In this document: piece after piece, positions 1 to 9,445 of the stretch
Position numbering within the stretch: the first letter of the stretch is position 1
How the letters are laid out: each line of letters opens with the position of its first letter
NCBI GenBank assembly: GCA_003999685.1
Contig: CP021230.1
Location: 930,001-994,000 of the forward strand
DNA length: 64,000 nucleotides
Direction of reading: 5' to 3'
From: Taiwanofungus camphoratus
Lineage: Eukaryota; Basidiomycota; Agaricomycetes; Polyporales; Taiwanofungaceae
The notes under the pieces: generated by a model
What the model saw: the letters and a program-made list of their open reading frames with translations, nothing else
The model's database searches: none
What the model was told of the DNA's origin: nothing
Program-made: the position numbers and the translations under genes

Positions 1-310
1 CGAGTTCATCGCTGCCGGCAGGCGGATCGCAGATGTCGACGAGGTGAGTGAAACCATCTTCGAGGGACTGTACAGTGTCCTCTCCACTGTCATCGGAGGG
101 CTTGAATGCAAGGGACAGTCCAGGAATGATCTCTTGCAAGTGCCTGCCGTCGGGCTTGGAAAGGTCGCTTGGGGCGACGGGGATCTCCTGGGATTTCACC
201 TCGACTACATGTGCCTCCTCTTTGAGCACGATTCGCCTCTGTCCCTTGCGCCTCCGTGGGAGATGATTGCGGTGCGGCTGGACGTGGCCTTTGTTCGAAC
301 ATGGTGCCAT
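1..310 (-). CDS. N-terminal part of an unrecognised protein gene, cut by the window edge
   Basis: On the minus strand a frame opens with an ATG at 308-310 (MAPCSNKGHVQP...) and stays open for 103 codons to the first base of the window, so the gene continues to the left. The first 30 residues are rich in Arg, Lys and His (PRRRKGQRR), which could act as a nuclear localisation signal. The rest is acidic and polar (VVEVKSQEIPVAPSDLSK, PSDDSGEDTVQSLEDG) and looks disordered. Third-position GC bias and the absence of stops favour this frame over the overlapping plus-strand ORF. I do not recognise a domain. An intron inside the interval is not needed to keep the frame open. Confidence 0.55.
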   Translation of the reverse strand, partial: MAPCSNKGHVQPHRNHLPRRRKGQRRIVLKEEAHVVEVKSQEIPVAPSDLSKPDGRHLQEIIPGLSLAFKPSDDSGEDTVQSLEDGFTHLVDICDPPAGSDEL

Positions 311-1303
311 GTGATCATGCTGTGTGAAAGTTGTCTTGATCTTTAGACTAAAACCGCATCGATCTCTGAGAGTGCGACGAATCGCCGGGACAGGCGGGGG
401 GAATTGAGCAATTGGACTTGATGGGTAGAGGATAGGAGGCGAAAAAGGCGCCGAAGGGATGGAAAGTGATGGCAATACTGCAGCGGTGGCCATCTTGGTG
501 TGTGGATCAATGAACACTGATGATTCCGATGCAGGGAATGAACAAGGGACTCAAATACAGATGTGTGAGTGTTCGTAATAGTTGTGATGATATAAGGAAC
601 TTTATGCAATCAAGGAAAGATCAAGTCACAGACTCGATGGATAGATGAATGATTAGTTTGGGAAGATAAAGATAGCTCGATAGCCAACGGTTTTATATGT
701 GAAGCCACGAGGATAGTGGCACGTACAATGCAGGCCACACGAGGCCAAAGGGTGCTCGGAGACGAATGTAAACGAGGGGCTGTGGCTTTGACTGAGGGAA
801 GGATAGGTTGTTGAAGAAACGCACGGGCAAGCACAAGGCTTTATAGACATGTTTGATGGAAATTCGGAAGTGGAAGTCTCGGGACACGGATGTGTTCTGT
901 GCACGGAACATACTGAGCGAAACTGAGAGCGCAAATCTAGCACTGTTTGCTATTGCGGGACAGCTTGTTCCAATCCCGATTGCGATCGTGACGCGCCGCC
1001 AATTTGGACAAAAATCAGAATGACACAAGCAGCTGGCTGGTCAGAGTCAAAATGGTCCGTGTCACTGGAATTGTTGCATGTACTCAATTGCAACTGGAAC
1101 CAAGTACACTCAAATTATTTGCATATGAAAGATTTCGAAGTTCGCCCAGCGCGGCCCGGGAGCGATCGCATTACAGCCCACAAAGTCACAACCTTTTTCA
1201 ATGAAAAATATAAGAGATTTAGGGTACGGGAGAATCCCTCGCTCGCAGTATTACTGCGGTAAATGTATTTTTATGGAGTTGGGGTTTTACCCTAGCCCAC
1301 ACC
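311..1303. other. Intergenic stretch with no recognisable gene
   Basis: About 1 kb between the 5' end of the edge gene and the tRNA gene. All ORFs here are short and lack coding character. The part next to 310 should hold the promoter of the minus-strand edge gene. I see no repeats or RNA genes in it. Confidence 0.5.
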
Positions 1304-1311
1304 AAAAAAAA
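1304..1311 (-). terminator. Back-up RNA polymerase III terminator of the tRNA gene
   Basis: A run of eight A on the plus strand gives U8 on the tRNA strand, 44 nt past the tRNA 3' end. A shorter U4 lies directly after the tRNA (1351-1354). Pol III stops at U4 or longer; the short first run makes a second, stronger stop sensible. Confidence 0.5.
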
Positions 1312-1354
1312 TATAAGGGGTTCTGTGCCCCCCCGAGTTTGCTAGCTACCAAAA

Positions 1355-1455
1355 TGGACATGTCCGGGATTGAACCGGACCCCTCTCGCACATCAAAGTC
1401 TCCCCAAGTTTCCGCGATGCTAAGCGAGCGTGATAACCAACTACACCACATGCCC
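1355..1455 (-). tRNA. tRNA-Ala (anticodon AGC) with a 27-nt intron
   Basis: Read on the minus strand, the acceptor stem GGGCATG pairs with CATGTCC and leaves discriminator A. The third pair is G3-U70, the identity element for alanyl-tRNA synthetase. The D arm is GTG...CAC. The anticodon stem is CTCGC/GCGAG with loop TTAGCAT, giving anticodon AGC. The T arm is TCCGG/CCGGA with loop TTCAATC, which is also the B box. Removing 27 nt one base 3' of the anticodon, the normal position for eukaryotic tRNA introns cut by the SEN endonuclease, leaves a 74-nt cloverleaf with all stems paired. Pol III termination runs follow at 1351-1354 and 1304-1311. Confidence 0.92.
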
Positions 1456-1833
1456 TGATTTACCGTGCACAATGTTATATCTTCCATTTGCAGAGTGGCT
1501 ATGTCCTGCCTACGCCCAAAATTGCACCGACATGGATACTGTGCCCGACATAGCTAGCCTTAAGCTTGATCAATGATTACTGAGGAAATAACATGAATAG
1601 ATAATGATCTATCCGACGTATCACTCAGATCAGGATCTGACTGAGTGGAGGAAGCGCCTTCGATCATGGATTGCGGGCGGCACCTGTGCGGTGGCACCCA
1701 GGGCGGTGTCGCACTGGGGCTGTGCTTGCAGTTGAACGTTGAACTCATACATATACATCTTGGCATCTAGGCCAAAATCATCGAATCTTGTTCTCTAGCA
1801 GCTTTCCTGCCTCAACTCGAAGCAAAGATCATT

Positions 1834-3068
1834 ATGTCGTATGGTGCCGTACGCGCTATCGGTCTCTCGTTAAAGCGCCTAGTATCAAACTGATTCTGCA
1901 CGCGTGTTTGGCAGCCAGGTGGTGGATATGGCGGACCACCCGCTTATGGGGGCGGATATGAAGGCGGGTATGGCGGGGGCTATGGAGGCCAAGCTGGCGG
2001 GGTATATGGAGGTCAACCTGGAGGAGGATATGGAGGCCCACCTGCCGGCGGCGGATACGGAGGCTACGGGGAACCAGGAGGTTTTGCTGCAAGCGCTCCC
2101 CGCGGACCGCCTCCTGGGGTAGATCCTCAGTAAGTACAGCTGTGCATTCTCGCATTCTCTGGACGGCATTACATATTGGAACCCACAATTGCAGGCTCTG
2201 GAACTGGTTCAATGCTGTGGATACAGATAGATCAGGGCAGATCACTGTCCATGAGCTTCGTAAGCACATCAAGAAGCCTTGATGCCTGCGTGTATCAGTC
2301 GTGCTGATAATACAATCATCCAGAGAAAGCACTGATCAATGGGGATTGGACTCGTATGCATTCTGACTGCTAGTGGTTTGAATGACTCGACGTAATTTGT
2401 ATAATTTACCAGCATTCGATCTCGACACTGTCAAGCTTTTGATGACCATTTTTGTGCGTGCCACTCCTGCCGGGAGCACGCTTCCTTGTTCACGTTCTGA
2501 AAGGATACCGACCGAAGCGGTTCGATTGGCTTCAATGAGGTATGGATATCTTCTGTCGCGCGGGATAATTTCGGCCAATCATTTTATTCTACGAGTTTGC
2601 GGGCCTCTGGAAGTATATAAAGGTACGTCGGACGGACAACCGGCGGACATCTGTTGACGTGCCATTCCAGGACTGGCAAAATGTCTACAGGCACTTCGAT
2701 CGCGATCGCTCCGGGTCGATCGACGTCCAGGAACTGCGAGAGGCCCTGGCGCAATTCGGGTACAGCCTGTCCCCGCAAATGCTCAATCTCGTCGAGCGCA
2801 AATACGGTGTGTGGCTGGCCGACTCTGGCCTGGTCATACAATCATATAATCGATCCGATACTCACTGTTCTACCCGTTCGGGGTAGATGTCTACAAAGGC
2901 ACCGGCGGTCCTGGAGCACCTCCTGGTATCACCTTCGACCGCTTTGTACGCGCGTGCGTCGTCATCAAGCAGCTCACTGAGACCTTTCAGAAGCTGGACA
3001 GCGACCGCGACGGATGGATCCAAGTCAACTACGACCAATTCATGACCACTGTGCTCAGTCTTCCGTAG
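1834..3068 (+). CDS. Penta-EF-hand calcium-binding protein (ALG-2/peflin family)
   Basis: A 248-aa protein in nine exons: 1834-1848, 1915-2129, 2195-2259, 2324-2353, 2413-2453, 2504-2539, 2596-2622, 2671-2806, 2887-3068. All junctions are GT-AG and in frame. The N-terminus (MSYGA then PGGGYGGPPAYGGGYEGGYG) is the Gly/Pro/Tyr-rich low-complexity tail typical of ALG-2, peflin and sorcin. Five EF-hands follow: AVDTDRSGQITVHEL, the weakly split second hand ending DTDRSGSIGFNEF, HFDRDRSGSIDVQEL, a degenerate fourth hand, and KLDSDRDGWIQVNYDQF, the non-canonical dimerising hand. Family members bind Ca2+, dimerise through hand 5 and act as adaptors in ESCRT/ER-exit membrane events; yeast Pef1 is the nearest named relative. 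Several exons are very small (15, 27, 30, 36 and 41 nt), and EF-hand 2 is split between exons 5-7. Confidence 0.9.
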
Positions 3069-3379
3069 TAAACAAATCGCGGGTGTGGACGGAAAGAGAG
3101 ATGTCGGGGCTGATATAGTATGTACGGACTGGTAAAGAGTTAGTGCATTGATGATCTGCTTGTACTAAATGTAACATTAGTCTGCTCATTGCGGCCTGCT
3201 TTTGGCTGCTACAAAGCCACATGGAGACACACGCAAGCACGTGATGAACGCGATCCTCACGGTGGCGCGTCATGAAGTTCATCGTGCCACGACCATCGGT
3301 CGCATTTTTCAATTTGGACGTGTACTTCACTCAGTTTCTATCTCACACTGTGCCTATTCTGCCATACAACTCTGTCAAG

Positions 3380-4905
3380 ATGCTATTTTGGTCACCTCTT
3401 GATTTGGATAGGAAGGCAAAGCAGGAGCTGATCGTGCTCCGCCATGGAGACGAGCGTGTCCTGGTACTCCTACCAGAAACTTACCAGGTGATGCATTTGC
3501 GATCTTCAACCTTTTTTTTACAGTATTGACATCCTCCGAATTACAAGGATGCGCTAGAAGTCAGTGCACAAGAGTTTGGCTTAAGCGGACAGTTGCGCTT
3601 CATGACTGAAGAGCTGCCCGGCTGCGACGGAGTCAAAGTCAAGATCCATAATAGCGCATGGAAAGCCGTCAGTGGGCTTCTGAATTCCGTCATAGTTGAG
3701 CTAGATGAAAAGCCGTCGGCGGGTGCAGGAAAGAGACGCGTTAGCGTCGTCCCTGAGTCAACGTCTCGCGTCGTCGTGCACGAGGAGGGCGCCATGCCGT
3801 CTGTCAGTTACCTGTCCTCCTCAAGAACACGTAGGATGTCAAGGCTCAGTATGGTGCCCTCGTCGCAAGCCGCAGTCGGCCATCCCGTGGTGCCACGGGC
3901 CGGGCCGCTTACTCCAGCTTCGTCAACCTCTTCTATCAAGAACCAGGCAGTAGTGAATGAGAAACAGGCTCGTGCTTCTTCAACGACGCTGGACCTCCAT
4001 GCGGATATGGAAGTAGACATCGAGGACGAACGTATGCCTTCTCCGAAGAAAAGCCAGCGCCGACGCCGGCAAGTGCAGTCGGATAGTGAAGAGCCCGATC
4101 TCGACGTAGAGGAACAGCACGGCATAGAGCCAGGTGAAGATGAAGAGATAGACATTGCGGAAATCAAAGAGCAAGATTGTAATCCGCGCGCTGCAACGTA
4201 TGAACAAGAGCATGCTCCGGGTCCGTCCGTCGAGCAAAAGCGCGCGGTGAATCCGCCGCCTGTGCAATCCTCGAGGGTGTCTGAGAAAAACGGCAGGCCG
4301 GGTCCTGACACGCAGCAGAAGAACGGTACGTCTTCGCGTTCATCATGTCTGTCAATGATATTTGCTTTCTAACATTAGATCAAGACCAATCTACGACCAA
4401 AGTCAAGAAGGAACATTTGTCTGCGGGTTGTGCTCCAAAACCCGAATCTGCGCCCGAGACATCAGCCTCGCAAGCGGATAGTAAGTCGGTCTTTGTCTAT
4501 TTCATCGGTCTCATGGTAAAGCCAGTACCGACAGAGCCCGTTCCTCAACCGCGCAATGATGAGAGCTTTCTGGTAACAATTGAGTACGACGACGGTGTGA
4601 GCGAGGAGACGCAGTCCCTGTTCAAGACGCGTGGTAGACATCAGGTATCGAAAGTCCTGATGCAAGCGTGCCGCACATTTGGGATTCCGGAATTGTTCAG
4701 CAGGTGGGCATGGACGTTATGAGTGTCTCGCTCAGTGCTGACTGATCGCCCATGTCGCAGGGCGCACCTGGTGCTGATAGTGGACGTGGAAGAGGACGAT
4801 GAGATCGTGGAACACCGGTTCTTGTGCGCGAACAACGACACCATGGCTCGAGCTGGTGCAGAGCCCAACTCCAAATTCGTCATTCAGATTGACGAAGATG
4901 AATGA
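3380..4905 (+). CDS. Protein X: unrecognised 433-aa protein with a possible SUMO/ubiquitin-like C-terminus
   Basis: Five in-frame exons: 3380-3487, 3548-4325, 4379-4480, 4535-4703, 4761-4905. The first ~100 residues form a compact block (RHGDERVLVLLPETYQ|DALEVSAQEFGL, then FMTEELPGCDGVKVKIH). A long Ser/Pro/Glu-rich, charged middle follows (KRRVSVVPES, SPKKSQRRRRQVQSDSEEPD) and is probably disordered and nuclear. The last ~90 residues (FLVTIEYDDG...KTRGRHQVSKVLMQACRTFGI...KFVIQIDEDE) have the strand-helix-strand rhythm of SUMO/Rad60-like beta-grasp domains; this is pattern reading, not a database match. The start is uncertain: an upstream ATG at 3272 is in frame and would add 36 residues. The 3' end of this gene was copied twice downstream (8.85 and 13.8 kb). 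Confidence 0.65.
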
Positions 4906-5246
4906 ATAAGTGATTAGAAGAAGATTTTCATTGAAGGGACGGCAAAGTATGCCGTACAAAAATGAGCGTAAAGCACAGCAATAACGCGAGGTCAAGACCG
5001 AATCTTCCGAAGGTCGAGACGCAGATTTACTTGCAGAAGAGGTTATTGATTGTAATTCAATGTTGCATATATATCTAGATGAAACAGCGATCGTGCTAAC
5101 TGTAAATAATGATAGGTATCAAAATTGCTACATAGTCTGAATGTTAAAATAATGGTATGGTTGATTCGAGAATAAGTGTTGTTACTTGACCAATAGGACA
5201 GATTACTAGAGTGGAAGGTTGTGAACAAGCAGATCTCGACTGAACG

Positions 5247-6595
5247 TCATGCTATGAGGCGTTTAAGATGATAGATTCCTTCCCGTGCAACTGCAACAGT
5301 ATCATACATGACTCGCTCAGGTGCTGATTCACTCCTTGATCGTAGCCGCCAACGTAGCAGAGAGCTATTGAGGCAGGAGCGGATCTCCTCGAAATTCGTC
5401 AAGGCAGCTACTGCATTGAGCCTCCGCGCAGGCTGTACATCTTTCATGGCATCAATCAGAGGCTGAAAGATTTCAAGACCGTGGTATTTCTGGTTTAGAT
5501 GTAAGCCGAGTAACCGCGCATAGAGTTAAGCGACGTACCTGAAGAAACTCCTTGTCGTAAAGATTCCCTAGAGCGAAAATATCCACTTTGAACGCGTCGT
5601 ATGGTACATCTTGTGATAGTTCTGGAGCTTCTTTATCTCTTCCTGTCCTACCCACAACGTACGGTGTGACATCCTCTGGAAAATGCACGGATAGTTCGAA
5701 GTCGATGAAATAATATTTGACGGGATGATCGATGCGATACAGAGGAGTCACCTCAAAGATGGCGTCTGTGGAATAATTTCGACGGATAGGATGATGGCCG
5801 TGCGGGTATAGCGCCCGAGCATCCATCATGATATTAGCGGCAGCGCAATCTCTTTTCAAAAGTTGAAAACATAGAACACGAAAGAGTCTGGCAGATGGAG
5901 CTTACCGGTGAGCTACTCTTTGACTATGGAGAAAGTGCAAGCCCTAGGTATTTTGATCACATGAGTACAATGTAGCATTGTGTTGAAGACATACCTCAAG
6001 AGTCTGCCCAATGAAGTCCACAACCTCTCCTATTGCCGTGAATTCAGGATCGTTGAAAGGCCGCAGATAGGGCATTACCATTAGTGACAGACTCTTGTCA
6101 AATGGATCGGCAAGAACGTCCAATATGGGGACACAATGATTATTGGGAAGCTCAAGCTTTTCCGCAGATGTCAGAAAGCGTGCCAACTGGACTTCGTGTG
6201 TGTTGTTCGGGATTCGCTTAATGGACACTCTTGAGCCGTCTTGTGAACGGATCGCATCGATAACATGATAGTACTAGACGTCGGCGGTCGTGTCAATTCT
6301 CCTAGATCTACCTAAGAAGAGCACATACATTTAACATGATAGAATCCTCACAGAACATTGGGTCCAAATTTGTTCCTAACCAAGATGGATGCCAATCAGG
6401 TAAGTAACGAGGCCTTAGATTATACCCAAAGACTTGAAGAAAAGGTTGTCGGTCCCTCCAGAACTTCTCAGCCGTGCTCAGATGGTAATGTCCTTGCCGA
6501 GTAACCTCGGCGTAACGCTTCGCTTCCGCGGGTGAAACTACTGCATAGGAAGGAAGGCGGTGTAGCGCCTTATTGGTTGAACTTCGAGAAGACAT
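5247..6595 (-). CDS. Kinase-like protein A of the amplified module
   Basis: A 379-aa protein in five exons (6329-6595, 5995-6273, 5906-5943, 5539-5851, 5247-5489), with no interruption. An N-terminal signature (AEKFWRDRQPFLQVFGYNLR, then PDWHPSW) is typical of a basidiomycete family of kinase-like proteins. The fold then shows a beta-3 lysine (VSIK), a hinge-like stretch (LMVMPYLRPF), the catalytic loop HRDCAAANIMMD with HRD and N intact, and an APE-like motif (APELS). The Mg-binding motif reads DFE in YFIDFELS where copies B and D have DFG, so activity is less certain here. Exon 3 is only 38 nt and splits the HRD codons. It is divergent from the plus-strand gene at 6937 and probably shares its promoter. 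Substrate unknown. Confidence 0.82.
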
Positions 6596-6936
6596 TTGAG
6601 ATCTGAGCCCTGAGTGTGGGGATGTGGGTGAGTGCTTGTAATCTTGAAATAACTCGCCTCCAAGTTGATCACTTCGCATGTGGCCAACAGTATTACACAC
6701 GCGTCTTGGCCCTGCGGCGTATTGCTTCACGTCCACCATCAGTACTGCACGACTGGGAACATGCAGACGCAGCGTGGTTCTAATAGTCCTGCTGGGACCG
6801 AAGCGTTGTGTATTCGTGTCCTAGCACTGCACATAAGGTCCCTTTGTCGTTTCTGTGCTACTGACTTGATCCTCTGTCCATCGTTCGCCGTCCACCATCT
6901 CTGCGCACCAATCCGACCGGGCGATCTCCCTCTGCC
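6596..6936. promoter_or_regulatory. Divergent (shared) promoter, unit 1
   Basis: 341 bp separate the ATG of kinase A (minus) from the ATG of the plus-strand partner. The same head-to-head spacing recurs in units 2 (315 bp) and 3 (318 bp), which suggests a conserved bidirectional promoter. I see no clear TATA box near either start. Confidence 0.5.
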
Positions 6937-8401
6937 ATGTCGTCTGCAATAGATATATGGGGTGTGGTTGCAGGGGTATTAGGAACTCTCGGTCTTATAC
7001 CCATGGTACTTGCTATGGTCCAAAGCCAATTTCCTTCCACACGATTGAAGGTTCTCGACGACACTTTGACCGAGACTACGTCCTTGTTTCGTACTGTATC
7101 GGAAGAAGGACTTTTGAAGGACGTTGACTACGTATCTCAGACTCGAGACCGATTGTCTTTGTAGGTTATTCCTTCACACTTTCATATAGCTATTTGACAA
7201 CTACTCGCTAGCATGTGCAGGCAAGCAGAGGAATTCCGGACTGCAACTCATTGCGCCACTACCACTCTCAAAGAATTCAAGGAGCTACTGAAAGGACTGT
7301 CTCGCAAAATCTCTCTGCTCTGCGAGGAGGTGAAAGAACTAAGAGCAAGCATATCGGTAAGTTGTCACTACTCGCCGCATGCATTTCTTGAATTTATTTT
7401 ACTTCTTAAGACAACAAGTTCCAAAGAAAGAGAACGACTATTGAATGGGGGTGGCGTCCTGCAGCACTCACCGGTCACTACTACTAATATTGGCCTGTTC
7501 GGGGCTATGAACACTGCCTATAGACCTGCACTTTCACATGATGGTAAGCGTATTGTTGCATGTAGCCCTTTTCGTCAAATTTTCTGACAGTCATTATTGT
7601 CTCAGAGGGCACAGCTTATCCTGCATTAATGCGTCATGAAGTCAATTCTCAATATACACCCTCTGCTTTGGTGAGTTACAGCCCAGATTACCTATATGTA
7701 TCTTTTTTTAGCCTGACAACTACTTTGACAGCTCGTTGCGTTACACATGGCTTATTTACCAACCACATTGCTAAGGGTGCTACTGCTGGACCTAGTCGTT
7801 TGCCGGCTCTATTTACCGATTCATTTTCAAAGCCATCGCACAATGCTACTGTCTCGCTTGATATGGCCTCCTCCATGAAGCCAGACTGCTGCTGTCAATC
7901 GTCTTCAGACAGCACGACGATAGTAATGGACGAATCGAAATTGGGGCAGCAAATGTTGGCCTCTCCTGAATTGACCAGCGATTTGACTCAACACAACGTC
8001 ATTTCGACCAAGACTGGGTATTATACTAATTCTTCAGTCGTTTCCCCTAAAGACATCGGTGGTAGTCCTAATGTCAATGTGCGTGCAGGCTTATTGCCTC
8101 ATTGGTCACCTCCCATGGGCAAACTCCGATCTAGGACCCGTTTGTATTCAACCGGCAGAACATCGTGGCGCCTGCGTCATAAACCCGCATCCCGAAATCG
8201 ATTCTTTCGCAGGGCGGTGCATTTCGCTCGAGACAGTCAACAGCGGGGTCATCTGAGACAACGGCATCCCCTTCTATTGAAATCACAGAAGTGAATTTGA
8301 GGGGTTGCGACAAGTGCCGAATCCAGACAGACGATGGGGACTGGGAAGATGATGAACATTCCGATATTATGTCGATGCCGCAACTTCTCTTCAAGCAGTG
8401 A
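6937..8401 (+). CDS. Module partner protein A: N-terminal hydrophobic helix, coiled region, acidic tail
   Basis: A 387-aa protein from exons 6937-7160, 7212-7356, 7411-7543, 7606-8078, 8213-8401; all phases agree. Exons 1-2 encode a 123-aa unit shared with the genes at 11122 and 16154. It has DIWGVVAGVLGTLGLIPMVL (a Gly-rich hydrophobic helix), PSTRLKVLDDTLTET, SEEGLL, EFRTATHCATTTLKEF and RKISLLCEEVKELRASIS, i.e. several amphipathic helices. The middle is Ser/Thr-rich and diverged. The end is acidic (DDGDWEDDEHSDIMSMPQLL). The N-terminal opening recalls the HeLo domain start of fungal death proteins (GIVAGALNVAGLF in HET-S), but this is a loose resemblance. No other domain is recognised. A possible extra intron near 7671 is left unspliced because removing it breaks the frame. 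Confidence 0.7.
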
Positions 8402-8601
8402 AACATATTGCGATTTCAAGCTCTGTTTTGGTAACTATCAATGGATATCAACGCCGCTTCCACCGTTCTACTGATAGATAGCTGCGTTCATTGCGTTTTG
8501 TGACGTATCATAACCCGGGGATAGGATGCGACCACAAACTTGGACGAAGCTATCACTCACCACTCTGTCTATTACAAATGTTTTCCTAGTGCCGCCATGT
8601 C

Positions 8602-8720
8602 ATTAGAGTGTATATGCAGAGACCTGGGTCATGGCCAAACAGGAAATTTTCTTATGTTCTACCACCCGATTGACTGATGACCAAGACCTATGTCTCTGCA
8701 GTCTGCGGATACACTCTAAT
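8602..8720. repeat. 119-bp inverted-repeat element (foldback or MITE-like)
   Basis: The ends are imperfect inverted repeats of about 30-45 bp: ATTAGAGTGTATATGCAGAG on the left against the complement of the right end (ATTAGAGTGTATCCGCAGAC). Both arms carry a CAGAGAC(C/A)T.GGTC core. I see no clear target duplication. It lies only in unit 1, after gene A, and so arrived after, or was lost from, the other units. Confidence 0.6.
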
Positions 8721-8849
8721 CTTGGCATGCATCGTATGATATTAACCGGGGCAGCACCACTCGAGACAGTTATATAATGATTATAATACAAAATGGCGGG
8801 TAACACGAGTGGGTGCTAGAGCAAGGCTAAACGCAACTACATATCGAAA

Positions 8850-8988
8850 TTCTTGATGTAGGCGTGCCACACATTTGGGATTTCGGAATTGTTCGATAGG
8901 TAGGGCTGACTGATTGCGTCGCAGGGTGCACCTAGTGCTGATAGTGGAACCTTAAATTCGTCATTCAGATTGGTGAAGAGGATCAGTA
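8850..8988 (+). pseudogene. Relic of the 3' end of gene X (copy 2)
   Basis: This matches the last part of exon 4, the last intron and the last exon of gene X (compare 4646-4905). It is shortened: most of the last exon is missing between GTGCTGATAGTGGA and AAATTCGTCATTCAGATTG. It has no start and no upstream exons, so it is passive sequence carried along by the duplication that made unit 2. Confidence 0.75.
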
Positions 8989-9445
8989 AAGCAATGGGTG
9001 CCCATGAAACAACATTGTTGAAGCTGTGTTGTACACGTACGCCGTGATCCTTCCGCTGACCCTATCGCAAATGCTGCATGTGACTGAGTTGCTTGCAGCA
9101 TAGATGATTGACGTTAAAACGATCATCATGCCGACCTAAAGTGTTCTATGCAGCACAGATTAGAAGGTGTGGTAAATGTACCTTGATAAGATGTCCTGGT
9201 TCTACAACCCGTATATGCATGAAGCAACATTGGATGGGCGAGTTCTACACGTGTGTATAGTACAACATATGTGCTGACGGAAATGATGATAGGTATTGAA
9301 ACATGAGTGCAGCAACAAGAGCGGAGACCGAAAACACAAGATGGCATCGATGGATTGAAAATAAGAACAAATGAGAAGATACCCAGTCTGACTTGCAGAT
9401 TATCAGTGAACAGAGGAAAAGAAACCCTAGTAAAAGCAGCTCACG
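8989..9445. other. Duplicated spacer between X-tail relic and kinase B
   Basis: Non-coding. It is colinear with 14047-14483 in unit 3 (shared landmarks: a TTGTACACGTACGCCGTGA-like stretch and an ATGATAGGTATTGAAACA stretch). This pairs units 2 and 3 as sister copies. Confidence 0.6.

Noticed and set aside
44-346. 100-codon plus-strand ORF at the left edge
   Set aside because: It overlaps the minus-strand frame that stays open to the edge and has better coding character; the plus ORF is read as its shadow.
1856-2332. 158-codon minus-strand ORF
   Set aside because: Antisense to the Gly/Pro/Tyr-rich exon of the EF-hand gene; low-complexity GC-rich exons often leave open antisense frames.
7671-7731. 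Possible 61-nt intron in module partner A
   Set aside because: GT and AG are present, but removing it shifts the frame and gives an early stop; the unspliced frame is open and joins the next exon correctly.
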